Of a DNA stretch of 64,000 nucleotides, positions 43,562-52,737 are shown piece after piece. Location of the stretch: NCBI RefSeq assembly GCF_042677865.1, contig NZ_JBHUDD010000158.1:1-64000 (forward strand), written 5' to 3'. Made by a program: the position numbers and the translations under genes. Each line of letters starts with the position of its first letter. Within the stretch, counting starts at the first letter, position 1. The notes under the pieces are model-generated. The model saw only the letters and a program-made list of their open reading frames with translations, was not told where the DNA came from and searched no databases. The stretch comes from Lutimaribacter salitolerans (lineage in GTDB: Bacteria > Pseudomonadota > Alphaproteobacteria > Rhodobacterales > Rhodobacteraceae).

Positions 43562-44479
43562 TCAGCTTTGCGCCTCAAGCCGGGCAACCTCGGCCCGCAG
43601 CCCGTCGCACAGCGCGGCGGCAAAACGGTTTAGCCGGTCAAGACGGCGGTCATCCGCATGGCGGATCAGGTAGAAACTGCGTGTCAGGCTGATCAGTTGC
43701 GGCAGCACCTTCTGGATGCCATGCCCGGACGGGATGGCGAAATCATGCACCACGCCGATGCCGCCCGCCTTGCGCAGCCAGTTGAACTGCACCGAGACCG
43801 AGTTCGACGCCATCGCCACCCGCTGCACACCGATTTCTGTCAGGTAATCCAGCTCCTTGTCGAAAATCATGTCAGGGATGTAGCCGATCACCCGATGGCG
43901 CTGCAGATCCTCCAGCCGCTGGATCGGCGGGTGGTTCTTCAGATAGGCGCGGGACGCGGCCAGATGCAGGCGGTAGTCGGTGATCTTCTGCACCAGCAGG
44001 CGGCCGGTGGCGGGCGGGCTGACGCCGATGGCCATATCCGCCTCGCGCCGCGACAGGTTGACGACACGCGGCAGCGCCACGATCTGCACCTCAAGCTCGG
44101 GGTTGGCGTCCATGATCTGCGTGCATACCTGCGGCAGCAGGTAATTGGCACAGCCATCGGGCGCGCCGATCCTGATCTGTCCCGACAATGTCCCCGGCTG
44201 GCCCTGCAATTCCTCCAGCGCGGCGGTCATCGCCTGCTCGGCGCGTTCGGCATGGATCAGCAGCCGCTGGCCCGCATCCGTCATGGCATAGCCCTGCGGG
44301 CTTTTGCCGAACAGCGCCGCGCCCAGCCGTTCCTCCAGCCGCGCGATGCGGCGGCCCACCGTGGCCGGATCGACGCGCAGCACCTTGCCCGCGCCCGACA
44401 GGCTTTCGCTGCGCGCCACGGCCAGGAAGATGCGCAGATTGTCCCATTGTATGTCACCGCGTATGTCACCGCCGCTCAT
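43562..44479 (-). CDS. LysR family transcriptional regulator divergent from mmsA
   Basis: A 305-residue regulator. The DNA-binding part reads IQWDNLRIFLAVARSESLSGAGKVLRVDPATVGRRIARLEERLG, then a substrate-binding domain. ATG at 44479 is preferred to one at 44506, since a purine-rich ribosome site precedes it. Its divergence from mmsA and the valine cluster makes it a likely regulator of that pathway. The effector could be 3-hydroxyisobutyrate or a related intermediate, which is inference. Confidence 0.88.
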   Translation of the reverse strand: MSGGDIRGDIQWDNLRIFLAVARSESLSGAGKVLRVDPATVGRRIARLEERLGAALFGKSPQGYAMTDAGQRLLIHAERAEQAMTAALEELQGQPGTLSGQIRIGAPDGCANYLLPQVCTQIMDANPELEVQIVALPRVVNLSRREADMAIGVSPPATGRLLVQKITDYRLHLAASRAYLKNHPPIQRLEDLQRHRVIGYIPDMIFDKELDYLTEIGVQRVAMASNSVSVQFNWLRKAGGIGVVHDFAIPSGHGIQKVLPQLISLTRSFYLIRHADDRRLDRLNRFAAALCDGLRAEVARLEAQS

Positions 44480-44585
44480 GCGCCCTGCCCCCCTGCAAAT
44501 TCGCAATGCCTTTTTGGAATCTTGCCTCTACCCAAGGGATTTTTGCAAGCCTATCCTGCACGCGACAGATCCAGAGGAGGACTCC

Positions 44586-46085
44586 ATGCAGGAATTGACC
44601 CATTACATCGGCGGCGCGCATGTCAAAGGCACGTCAGGCCGGTTTGCCGATGTCTTCAACCCCGCCACCGGCGAAGTGCAGGCGAAATGCCCGCTCGCCA
44701 ATGCGGACGAGATGGCGCATGCCGTTGACGTCGCCGCCAAGGCCCAGCCCGCCTGGGGCGCGGTGAACCCGCAGCGCCGCGCGCGGGTGATGATGGAATT
44801 CGTGCGCCTGCTGAACCGCGACATGGACAAGCTGGCCGAGGCGCTGAGCCGCGAACACGGCAAGACCATCCCCGACGCCAAGGGCGATGTGCAGCGCGGG
44901 CTGGAAGTTGTGGAATACTGCATCGGCGCGCCGCAACTGCTGAAAGGCGAGTTCACCGACAGCGCGGGCCCCGGCATCGACATGTATTCCATGCGCCAGC
45001 CGCTGGGCGTCACCGCCGGGATCACCCCGTTCAACTTTCCCGCCATGATCCCGATGTGGATGTTCGCCCCGGCCATTGCCTGCGGCAACGCCTTCATCCT
45101 CAAACCGTCCGAGCGTGACCCCTCGGTGCCGTTGATGCTGGCCGAACTGATGGAAGAGGCAGGCGCACCCAAGGGCATCCTGCAGGTCGTCAACGGCGAC
45201 AAGGAAGCGGTGGATGCCATTCTGGATCATCCGGTGATTCAGTCCATCGGCTTTGTCGGCTCGACCCCGATTGCCGAATACATCTATGGCCGTGGCTGTT
45301 CGAACGGCAAGCGCGTGCAGTGCTTTGGCGGTGCCAAGAACCACATGATCATCATGCCCGATGCCGACATGGATCAGGCTGCCGATGCACTGGTCGGCGC
45401 CGGCTACGGTGCCGCAGGCGAACGCTGCATGGCGATTTCGGTGGCCGTACCCGTGGGCGATGAAACCGCCGACCGGCTGATCGAAAAGCTTGTCCCGCGC
45501 ATCGAGGCGCTCAAGGTCGGGCCTTACACGGCGGGCAACGATGTCGATTACGGCCCCGTGGTGACGGCCGCGGCCAAGGAAAAAATCCTCGGGCTGGTGC
45601 AATCCGGCGTCGATCAGGGCGCGGAGCTAGTCGTCGATGGCCGCAACTTCAATCTGCAAGGCTACGAGGACGGCTTTTTCGTCGGCCCGCATCTGTTCGA
45701 CCGCGTGACCCCCGACATGGACATCTACCAGCAGGAAATCTTTGGCCCCGTGCTGTCCTGCGTCCGTGCCGCCAGCTATGAAGAGGCGCTGACACTTGCC
45801 ATGGATCACGAGATGGGCAACGGCACGGCGATCTTCACCCGCGACGGCGACGCCGCACGCGATTTCGCCAACCGCATCAACGTGGGCATGATCGGGGTCA
45901 ACGTGCCGATCCCCGTGCCGCTGGCCTATCACACCTTCGGCGGCTGGAAGAAATCGGCCTTTGGTGACCTCAACCAGCACGGGCCGGATGCGTTCAAGTT
46001 CTACACCCGTACCAAGACCGTCACCGCCCGCTGGCCCAGCGGCATCAAGGAAGGTGGCGAGTTCAACTTCCGCGCGATGGACTGA
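44586..46085 (+). CDS. mmsA: CoA-acylating methylmalonate-semialdehyde dehydrogenase
   Basis: A 499-residue aldehyde dehydrogenase that converts methylmalonate semialdehyde to propionyl-CoA in valine breakdown (and malonate semialdehyde to acetyl-CoA). The active-site cysteine lies in GAAGERCMAIS (about 281). YIGGAHVKG at the start, NFPAMIPMWMF, and FGGAKNHMIIMPDADMDQ are typical of the MmsA subfamily, distinguishing it from general ALDH. AGGAGG lies close before ATG 44586. A hairpin terminator candidate follows. Confidence 0.95.
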   Translation: MQELTHYIGGAHVKGTSGRFADVFNPATGEVQAKCPLANADEMAHAVDVAAKAQPAWGAVNPQRRARVMMEFVRLLNRDMDKLAEALSREHGKTIPDAKGDVQRGLEVVEYCIGAPQLLKGEFTDSAGPGIDMYSMRQPLGVTAGITPFNFPAMIPMWMFAPAIACGNAFILKPSERDPSVPLMLAELMEEAGAPKGILQVVNGDKEAVDAILDHPVIQSIGFVGSTPIAEYIYGRGCSNGKRVQCFGGAKNHMIIMPDADMDQAADALVGAGYGAAGERCMAISVAVPVGDETADRLIEKLVPRIEALKVGPYTAGNDVDYGPVVTAAAKEKILGLVQSGVDQGAELVVDGRNFNLQGYEDGFFVGPHLFDRVTPDMDIYQQEIFGPVLSCVRAASYEEALTLAMDHEMGNGTAIFTRDGDAARDFANRINVGMIGVNVPIPVPLAYHTFGGWKKSAFGDLNQHGPDAFKFYTRTKTVTARWPSGIKEGGEFNFRAMD

Positions 46086-46109
46086 TGCGAATTTAAATGC
46101 TAGGTTGGA

Positions 46110-46136
46110 CCAATGCAGGCGCATTGGCCCTGCCTT
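46110..46136 (+). terminator. Possible terminator after mmsA
   Basis: CCAATGC and GCATTGG form a perfect 7-bp stem with an AGGC loop (46110-46127), 24 bases after the mmsA stop; a TTTT run is reached six bases later. The gap before the T-run makes it weaker than the others here. Confidence 0.4.
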
Positions 46137-46165
46137 TTGTGTGTAGTCCTCGGGTGGCATAATCT

Positions 46166-46663
46166 GTGATCGAAGTCTTTCTGCGACCGGATCTGAAACT
46201 TGGACTGCTGCGGTTTTCCGGCAATGTCTCGGTTCCCGAAATCCGGGATGTCATCACGGCCACCATGATCAACACCGACGATCCGCCCTTCGGGTTCACG
46301 GCCATCGTCGACACCAGAGACACCATCAGCTACGAGGCCAGCTTTGCCTGCGTCCTGAGCCTTGCAGAGTTCCTGCGCGCGATCTTCGCGCCCGGGGGCT
46401 ATCATCTGGACATTGTCATGCTGACCGACACGCATTGGAAATTCGGCATGGCGCATATGTTTGCCATGGCCGCCAGTTCGGTCGGCGGGATCGACGTGCG
46501 CCTGTTCCGCACCGAAGAGGCGATCATGGCGGTCTGCGGCGCGAAAGGTGATACATTTCAGGGTCTTTTCAGGCCCGAACAACTATACTACCGTTGTTCC
46601 TTGTGCGGCAACCCGGCAGCAAATGCCCCCGGCCAAGGCGGGCAAGCGTCCAGCCGCCGCTGA
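46166..46663 (+). CDS. Small STAS/SpoIIAA-like protein, paralogue 1
   Basis: A 165-residue soluble protein whose pattern (IEVFLRPDLKLGLLRFSGNVSVPEIRDVI, then FTAIVDTRDT, then an alpha/beta series) suits the STAS/SpoIIAA-like fold used by small regulatory or lipid-linked proteins. The 30-residue tail is disordered, with two cysteines. GTG at 46166 is the likely start. It shares its layout with the next gene, so the pair is a tandem duplication, though identity is low. Function is unknown. Confidence 0.6.
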   Translation: MIEVFLRPDLKLGLLRFSGNVSVPEIRDVITATMINTDDPPFGFTAIVDTRDTISYEASFACVLSLAEFLRAIFAPGGYHLDIVMLTDTHWKFGMAHMFAMAASSVGGIDVRLFRTEEAIMAVCGAKGDTFQGLFRPEQLYYRCSLCGNPAANAPGQGGQASSRR

Positions 46664-46688
46664 GGTTTGGGCACCGTTGAGGACGGTC

Positions 46689-47108
46689 ATGACGATTGAT
46701 ATACGGGTGTTTCCCGAAAAGGGTCTGGTCTATGTGTGCTACTCGGGCGTGGCGCGTCTGGATGAAACCATGCAGGCCTTTTCCGGCTTCATGGCAGATC
46801 CGCGCGCAATCCACATCCACCGCCACCTGGTCGACATGCAGGACCTGCGCGGCGCGGCGTTCGACTTTCCCGCGCTGATGCGGATACAGGCCAAGAAGGC
46901 CGAGCATTTTCTGCGCGGCGATACCGACACGCTGATCGCCTACTACGCGCCCTCGCGCGACGCGCTGAAGCTGGCCACCATGGCACAGCGCAGTTGGGAG
47001 GGGGCACCGGGGCTGGTGTCGCGCACGTTCGATGACGAGGCCGCGACCATGGCCTTTCTCGGGCTGCCTCTCAAAACGCTGTCCGACATGCGCAACCTGG
47101 TCAGGTAA
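46689..47108 (+). CDS. Small STAS/SpoIIAA-like protein, paralogue 2
   Basis: A 139-residue soluble protein with the same plan as its neighbour: IRVFPEKGLVYVCYSGVARLDETMQAF, HLVDMQDLRGAAFDFPAL, DTLIAYYAPSRDALKLATMAQRSW, and DEAATMAFLGL. The GAGGA before the ATG at 46689 supports the start. It lies 25 bases after the first paralogue. Its end overlaps the convergent hydrolase gene by eight bases. No ligand site can be named. Confidence 0.62.
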   Translation: MTIDIRVFPEKGLVYVCYSGVARLDETMQAFSGFMADPRAIHIHRHLVDMQDLRGAAFDFPALMRIQAKKAEHFLRGDTDTLIAYYAPSRDALKLATMAQRSWEGAPGLVSRTFDDEAATMAFLGLPLKTLSDMRNLVR

Positions 47109-47973
47109 CCCGCTCCTCGACCGGACCGATCCGCATCGCCTCGGCTATCATCGCGGCCACGGGCCGTTGCAGGTTGGCATCGGCCCAATAGGCATTGTGC
47201 GACAACGGGTTCCACGCGGTCAGCGCGCCGCCCACGCTGATCCAGGTATCGCGCAGCTCGCCCGCGTCATGCAGCGCCTGATATCCCTTCCCCGAGTGCC
47301 GCAGCGGCATGCCCAGCGGATCGTCGCGGTCGTTATAGTTGCGCCACCACGGGGTCAGGTGCCGGTCAGGCGGGATCAGGTTGCCGGGGCGGCGGATCGC
47401 CTCGACATCCTCATGGGCATAGGCAAAGGTAAAGATCGGCACGTTGCAGCCAAAGGTGACAAGGCCCGCCATCGTCTCGAGCCGCTGAAAGGGCGTGGGC
47501 GCGGTGGCGTGCCCTTTCTGCATGTCCCAGATGTAATTCGACAGGATATGCCCGCCCAGCGAATGGGCCAGCACGATCAGCGGCGCGCGCGGCCCGGTCA
47601 CGGTTTCCAGATGCGCCAGCGCGGCGGCCACCCGGCCATGGATGTCGCGATAGACATGGGCGCTTTCGCCTTTTTCCCAACGATACGCCGCCGCATCCGC
47701 CAGCCGGTGCATGACGAAATCGCGGGTCTGCATCCACCGCGCCTTGCCGGCCAGCGCGTCATCCATGTATTGCTGCTGGCGCGATTGCAGGACGTCGGCC
47801 CAGAAGATCTCGCGCCAGCCCACCAGCCGGTCGAACCGCTCCGCGCCCATCCGGGCACGCAGGCCACGGTACAGATCGGCGGAAAAACTGATGGCATTGG
47901 GGTCTTGCGGCTTGTCGCCCTGGCTGCCCATGCCATGGATGACGGCCACGGCAACGCGGTAGTCCTCGGTCAT
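47101..47973 (-). CDS. Alpha/beta-hydrolase fold protein
   Basis: A 290-residue protein with a hydrolase fold: the opening VIHGMGSQGDKPQDP and the nucleophile elbow LAHSLGGHILS (about 137). The insertion after the first strand and the abundance of Trp/Arg are uncommon, and no acidic or histidine partner can be placed with certainty, though a C-terminal HDAGELRDTWISVGG stretch is present. AAGGAG seven bases before ATG 47973 supports the start; the longer frame is rejected. It may be a cytoplasmic esterase or an inactive family member. Confidence 0.75.
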   Translation of the reverse strand: MTEDYRVAVAVIHGMGSQGDKPQDPNAISFSADLYRGLRARMGAERFDRLVGWREIFWADVLQSRQQQYMDDALAGKARWMQTRDFVMHRLADAAAYRWEKGESAHVYRDIHGRVAAALAHLETVTGPRAPLIVLAHSLGGHILSNYIWDMQKGHATAPTPFQRLETMAGLVTFGCNVPIFTFAYAHEDVEAIRRPGNLIPPDRHLTPWWRNYNDRDDPLGMPLRHSGKGYQALHDAGELRDTWISVGGALTAWNPLSHNAYWADANLQRPVAAMIAEAMRIGPVEERVT

Positions 47974-48125
47974 GTAACCACTCCTTGAAAATATGATCGT
48001 GCAATAGGCGCAGCAAACCATGCCACCCCGGTCTCGCGCAACCCTGCCTTGCAACACGGGGAGCTATTGTTTTTGCCGGTGAACCCTGCTGAACTGTCAC
48101 AGGTGGCCAGAACGGAGGACGGCAG

Positions 48126-49259
48126 ATGCCCATCGCGCAGCCCGATTTCACCATCGGCGTGGAAGAGGAATACCTGCTGGTCGACCGCGACAGCCTGGCC
48201 CTGTCGCCCGCCCCGCCTGAATTGATGGAGCGGTGTGCGTCCGCCCTCGAAGGGCAGTTCAGCCCCGAGTTTCTGGATTGCCAGGTCGAGATCGGCACCC
48301 GTGTCTGCACCAATATCGGCGCCGCGCGATCCGAATTGCAGCGCCTGCGCAGCACCGTGGCGCGCGTCGCCGCCGATTATAACCTGGCCCCCATCGCGGC
48401 CTCTTGCCACCCGTTTGCCGACTGGCGCCAGCAGCATCACACCGACAAGGACCGCTACAATACCCTGCGGCAGGATCTGGCGGGCGTGGTGCGGCGGGCG
48501 CTGATCTGCGGGATGCATGTGCATGTGGGCATCGACGCCCGCGATCAGCGCATCGACCTGATGAATCAGCTGGTCTATTTCCTGCCGCATCTTCTGGCGC
48601 TGTCGTGTTCGTCACCCTTCTGGCAGGGCGAGGATACCGGCCTGTCCTCCTACCGGCTGACCGTGTTCGACAACTTGCCGCGCACCGGCCTGCCACCACG
48701 TCTGGAAGGCTGGGGCAGTTTCGAACGCTCGGTCAGCGCGCTGACCGAACTGGATGTGATCGAGGATTCCAGCAAGATCTGGTGGGATCTGCGCCCCTCG
48801 TCCCGCTTTCCCACGATCGAGGCGCGGATCTGTGACGTCTCGCCCCGGCTGGAAACCACGCTGACGCTGGCCGCGCTGATCCAGTCGCTGACCCGGATGC
48901 TGTGGCGGCTCAGCCTGTCGAACCAGCGATGGCGGATCTATGACACCTTTCTGGTCAATGAAAACCGCTGGCGCGCGCAGCGCTATGGCATGACCGAAGG
49001 GCTGATCGATTTCGGCGCGCGTGAAATCGTGCCCTATGACGTGTTGTCGCAGGAATTGATCGCGCTGGTGGCCGAGGATGCACAGGCGCTGGATTGCTGG
49101 GCCGAGGTCGAGAACATGCGCGCAATCGTGGCCGCGGGCAACTCCGCCAGCCAGCAGCGCGCCACCTATGCCGCCGCACGCGAACTGGGCCGCGATCACG
49201 ACGGGGCCATGCGTGCCGTCGTGGCCCATCTGATAGACGAGTTCCACGCCGACTTGTAA
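48126..49259 (+). CDS. Carboxylate-amine ligase, YbdK/GCS2 family
   Basis: A 377-residue ATP-dependent ligase of the glutamate-cysteine ligase type 2 family. Motifs are FTIGVEEEYLLVDRDSLAL (metal-binding acidic triplet), LICGMHVHVGIDARDQRID, and RPSSRFPTIEARICDVSPRLE. Some homologues (YbdK) show weak gamma-glutamylcysteine activity, so a role in thiol synthesis is possible. Length is normal. It stands within the gap of the valine cluster with no evident link to that pathway. Confidence 0.88.
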   Translation: MPIAQPDFTIGVEEEYLLVDRDSLALSPAPPELMERCASALEGQFSPEFLDCQVEIGTRVCTNIGAARSELQRLRSTVARVAADYNLAPIAASCHPFADWRQQHHTDKDRYNTLRQDLAGVVRRALICGMHVHVGIDARDQRIDLMNQLVYFLPHLLALSCSSPFWQGEDTGLSSYRLTVFDNLPRTGLPPRLEGWGSFERSVSALTELDVIEDSSKIWWDLRPSSRFPTIEARICDVSPRLETTLTLAALIQSLTRMLWRLSLSNQRWRIYDTFLVNENRWRAQRYGMTEGLIDFGAREIVPYDVLSQELIALVAEDAQALDCWAEVENMRAIVAAGNSASQQRATYAAARELGRDHDGAMRAVVAHLIDEFHADL

Positions 49260-49340
49260 CCGCTTTGACGCCCTGTAAAACTGCTGTAAGGATTGCGAAT
49301 TAAACAGCCGTTCAATTCGACGGCTGCCGGGAGGACACAG

Positions 49341-50486
49341 ATGGATTACGCGCTGAGCGAGGAACAATCGGCCATTTTCGACATGGCCCACGGGTTCGGG
49401 CAGGATCATATCGCGCCCCACGCGCAGGACTGGGAAAAGCTGGGCACGATTCCCAAGGAGCTGTGGCCCAAGGTGGCCGAGCTGGGCCTTGGCGGCATCT
49501 ATGTTTCGGACGCGTGGGGCGGATCGGGCCTGTCGCGGCTGGATGCCACCCTGGTGTTCGAGGCGCTGGCAATGGCCTGCCCCTCGGTGGGGTCGTTCCT
49601 GTCGATCCACAACATGTGCGGCGGCATGATCGACAAGTTCGGCAGCCCCGAGACCAAGGAAAAATGGCTGCCCGACCTGTGCAGCATGAAAAAGGTGTTC
49701 AGCTATTGCCTGACCGAACCGGGCAGCGGATCGGACGCATCCGCCCTGCGCACCCGCGCGGACAAGACCAACGAAGGCTACAAACTGAACGGCACCAAGG
49801 CGTTCATCTCGGGCGGCGGCTATTCCGATGCCTATATCACCATGGTGCGCACCGGCGCGGATGGCCCCAAGGGGATTTCCGCCGTGGTGGTCGAAAGCGG
49901 ATCAGACGGGCTGTCCTATGGCGGGCTCGAGGACAAGATGGGCTGGCGCAGCCAACCGACTGCGCAGGTGCAGTTCGATGATTGCATGGTCCCGCTCGAC
50001 AACCTGATCGGCGACGAGGGGCGCGGCTTTGCCTATGCCATGGCGGGCCTTGATGGCGGGCGTCTGAACATCGCCGCCAGCGCGCTGGGGGCCGCCCAAC
50101 AGGCGCTCAACCTCACGCTGGCCTACATGGGCGAACGCAAGGCCTTTGGCCAGACCATCGACCAGTTCCAGGCGCTGCAATTCCGTCTGGCCGAGATGGA
50201 GGTCAAGCTGCAATCCGCCCGCACCTTCCTGCGTCAGGCCGCATGGAAGCTGGACAACGGCGCGCCCGACGCCACCAAGTTCTGCGCCATGGCGAAACTG
50301 CTTGTCACAGACAACGCCTTTGACGTGGCCAACCAGTGTCTGCAACTGCACGGCGGCTACGGCTATCTGGCCGACTACGGGGTCGAAAAGATCGTCCGTG
50401 ACCTGCGCGTGCACCAGATCCTGGAAGGCACCAACGAAATCATGCGCCTGATCATCAGCCGCCAGATGCTGGCGGACAGGGGGTGA
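49341..50486 (+). CDS. Acyl-CoA dehydrogenase, isobutyryl-CoA dehydrogenase type
   Basis: A 381-residue flavoprotein. Motifs are SYCLTEPGSGSDASALRTRA, GTKAFISGGGYSDAYITMV, and the C-terminal LHGGYGYLADYGVEKIVRDLRVHQILEGTNEIMRL with the catalytic base region. The context before the enoyl-CoA hydratase-like gene and mmsB, with mmsA upstream, points to oxidation of isobutyryl-CoA to methacrylyl-CoA in valine breakdown. GGGAGGAC before ATG 49341 supports the start. Confidence 0.9.
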   Translation: MDYALSEEQSAIFDMAHGFGQDHIAPHAQDWEKLGTIPKELWPKVAELGLGGIYVSDAWGGSGLSRLDATLVFEALAMACPSVGSFLSIHNMCGGMIDKFGSPETKEKWLPDLCSMKKVFSYCLTEPGSGSDASALRTRADKTNEGYKLNGTKAFISGGGYSDAYITMVRTGADGPKGISAVVVESGSDGLSYGGLEDKMGWRSQPTAQVQFDDCMVPLDNLIGDEGRGFAYAMAGLDGGRLNIAASALGAAQQALNLTLAYMGERKAFGQTIDQFQALQFRLAEMEVKLQSARTFLRQAAWKLDNGAPDATKFCAMAKLLVTDNAFDVANQCLQLHGGYGYLADYGVEKIVRDLRVHQILEGTNEIMRLIISRQMLADRG

Positions 50487-50508
50487 TCGCCCGCCGACCG
50501 GGGGAAAA

Positions 50509-51555
50509 ATGACCGATATCGACATCCGAATCCAGGGCCGCGCCGGCCGGATCACCCTGAACCGGCCGCAAGCGCTGAATGCGCTGACCTATGACATGGC
50601 CATGGCGATCCACGCCGCGCTGGACGACTGGCGCGCGGACGATGCCGTGCACCTGCTGGTGATCGACGCGGCGGGCGACAAGGCGTTCTGCGCGGGCGGC
50701 GACATCGCCGACCTGTACCGCACCGGCACGGCGGGCGATTACGACTTCGGCCGCCAGTTCTGGGCCGATGAATACCGCATGAACGCCGCGCTGTTCGAAT
50801 TCCCGAAACCCGTGATCAGCCTGATGCAGGGATTTACCATGGGCGGCGGCGTCGGCGTGGGCTGTCACGGCAGCCACCGCATAGTGGGCGACAGCAGCAA
50901 GATCGCCATGCCCGAATGCGGCATCGGCCTTGTGCCCGACGTGGGCGGCTCGCTGATCCTGGCGCGCGCGCCGGGGCGGCTGGGCGAATACCTTGGGACG
51001 ACGGCGGCGCGCATGGGCGCGTGCGACGCGATCCTTGCGGGCTTTGCCGATTACTACCTGCCCGAAGGCGACTGGCCCGATCTGATCGCCCGGCTTTGCG
51101 ACACCGGCGATGCGGCACAGGTCGGGGCAGCCGCCCGGACCCCGCCCGACAGCCCGCTTGCCGCGCACCTGCCGCTGATCAACGACCATTTTGCGGGTGA
51201 CACGCTGACCGATATCCTGACCGCGCTGCGCGCCGAGGACAGCGAATTCACCGCCGCCGCCCTGAAATCCATGTCACGCAACGCGCCCCTGTCGATGGCC
51301 TGCGCGGTCGAGATGGTCCACCGCCTGCGCGACACCGGCGGCATCCGCGACGCGCTGGATCTGGAATACCGCTTTACCTACCGCGCGATGGAACACGCCG
51401 ATTTCCTTGAAGGTATCCGCGCCGCGATCATCGACAAGGATCGCAAGCCGCAGTGGCGGCACGCGCTCGACAGCGATCTGGCCCCCGATGTGACACGGAT
51501 GCTGGAACCGCTGTTCGAACACGCCCTGATTTTCGACAAAGGAGACACCCAATGA
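50509..51555 (+). CDS. Enoyl-CoA hydratase/3-hydroxyisobutyryl-CoA hydrolase family protein
   Basis: A 348-residue crotonase-fold enzyme. The oxyanion glycines are in SLMQGFTMGGGVGVGCHGSHRIV and the catalytic region in MPECGIGLVPDVGGSLIL. The long C-terminal extension (ITAALRAEDSEF-like tail to ALIFDKGDTQ) fits the hydrolase subgroup that releases 3-hydroxyisobutyrate from its CoA ester in valine breakdown. It starts 22 bases after the dehydrogenase gene and overlaps mmsB by four bases, so the three genes are one operon. Confidence 0.88.
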   Translation: MTDIDIRIQGRAGRITLNRPQALNALTYDMAMAIHAALDDWRADDAVHLLVIDAAGDKAFCAGGDIADLYRTGTAGDYDFGRQFWADEYRMNAALFEFPKPVISLMQGFTMGGGVGVGCHGSHRIVGDSSKIAMPECGIGLVPDVGGSLILARAPGRLGEYLGTTAARMGACDAILAGFADYYLPEGDWPDLIARLCDTGDAAQVGAAARTPPDSPLAAHLPLINDHFAGDTLTDILTALRAEDSEFTAAALKSMSRNAPLSMACAVEMVHRLRDTGGIRDALDLEYRFTYRAMEHADFLEGIRAAIIDKDRKPQWRHALDSDLAPDVTRMLEPLFEHALIFDKGDTQ

Positions 51556-52424
51556 AGATCGCATTCATCGGCCTTGGCAACATGGGCGCGCCCATGGCGG
51601 CCAATCTTGTCGCCGCCGGGCATGATGTCACCGGCTTTGACGTCGCGGGCGTCACCGTCGATGGCGTGGCGCAGGCCGGCAGCGGCCCCGAGGCCGCAAG
51701 CGGGGCCGAGGTCGTCATCACCATGCTGCCCAACGGCGCAATCCTGCGCCGCGTCGCGGATGAGCTGATCCCGGCCATGGCCCCCGGTGCCACGCTGGTA
51801 GATTGCTCGACCGTCGATGTCGACAGCGCCCGCGCCGTGGCCGATCAGGCGCAAGCGGCGGGTCTTGGCTTTGTCGATGCCCCCGTTTCGGGCGGCGTGG
51901 GCGGGGCCACGGCGGGCACGCTGACCTTCATGTGCGGCGGCAGCGCCGATGCCTTTGCCACCGCCCAACCGCTGTTCGACATCATGGGTCAGAAGGCCGT
52001 GCATTGCGGCGAGGCCGGCGCCGGTCAAGCCGCCAAGATCTGCAACAACATGATCCTCGGCGTCACCATGATCGCCACCTGCGAGGCGTTCGCGCTGGCC
52101 GACAAGCTGGGGCTGGACCGACAAAAGATGTTCGACGTGGTCAGCACCTCCTCGGGCTACAGCTGGACGATGAACGCCTATTGCCCTGCCCCCGGCGTCG
52201 GCCCGAAATCACCGGCGGACAACGATTACAAACCCGGCTTCGCCGCCGAGCTGATGCTCAAGGATCTGGGCCTGTCCCAGCAGGCCGCCGAAGCCGTCGA
52301 TGCCGACACGCCCATGGGGGCTGCGGCACTGGCGCTCTACCGGCGGTTCGTCGAGGACGAGGATGGCAAGGGCCGCGATTTCAGCGCGATGCTGCCCCGG
52401 TTCGAAACCCGCAGCCGCGGCTGA
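51552..52424 (+). CDS. mmsB: 3-hydroxyisobutyrate dehydrogenase
   Basis: A 290-residue NAD-dependent dehydrogenase that oxidises 3-hydroxyisobutyrate to methylmalonate semialdehyde, the substrate of MmsA. The nucleotide-binding start is IAFIGLGNMGAPMAANLVAAGH, the substrate loop DAPVSGGVGGATAGTLTFM, and the catalytic lysine in GAGQAAKICNNMILG (about 170). The ATG at 51552 overlaps the preceding stop; the longer frame is rejected. It completes the valine pathway in this window. Confidence 0.94.
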   Translation: MKIAFIGLGNMGAPMAANLVAAGHDVTGFDVAGVTVDGVAQAGSGPEAASGAEVVITMLPNGAILRRVADELIPAMAPGATLVDCSTVDVDSARAVADQAQAAGLGFVDAPVSGGVGGATAGTLTFMCGGSADAFATAQPLFDIMGQKAVHCGEAGAGQAAKICNNMILGVTMIATCEAFALADKLGLDRQKMFDVVSTSSGYSWTMNAYCPAPGVGPKSPADNDYKPGFAAELMLKDLGLSQQAAEAVDADTPMGAAALALYRRFVEDEDGKGRDFSAMLPRFETRSRG

Positions 52425-52542
52425 TCGCTGCGACAAATGCGCTTTTGGCCGGTGACCGGCAACCACGGGCCAGAGAATACCAGACAAAGCCATCTTCAAG
52501 TGTTAGAATATGTCAAAAGCCAACACTGACAAAGGACATGTC

Positions 52543-52737
52543 ATGACCAAGAACATCGGCAATTTCGAACGCATCCTGCGCATCGTCGTGGGCCTGGCCC
52601 TGATCGCGATGTTTTTCCTGAACGACAGCGCCTATAGCTGGTTGTACCTGCTGGGGATCATCCCGCTGGCCACCGGCGTGATCGGCTGGTGCCCGCCCTA
52701 CCAGTGGCTGGGCATCAACACCTGCAAGACCAAGTAA
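52543..52737 (+). CDS. DUF2892 family small membrane protein
   Basis: A 64-residue protein with two membrane segments (ILRIVVGLALIAMFFL and WLYLLGIIPLATGVIG), NIGNFERI at the start and a GWCPPYQWLGINTC tail with two cysteines. This matches DUF2892 (YgaP-like inner membrane domain), sometimes linked to sulfur transfer. ATG at 52543 with AAAGGAC upstream is preferred to the upstream in-frame ATG at 52510. Role is unknown. Confidence 0.88.
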   Translation: MTKNIGNFERILRIVVGLALIAMFFLNDSAYSWLYLLGIIPLATGVIGWCPPYQWLGINTCKTK

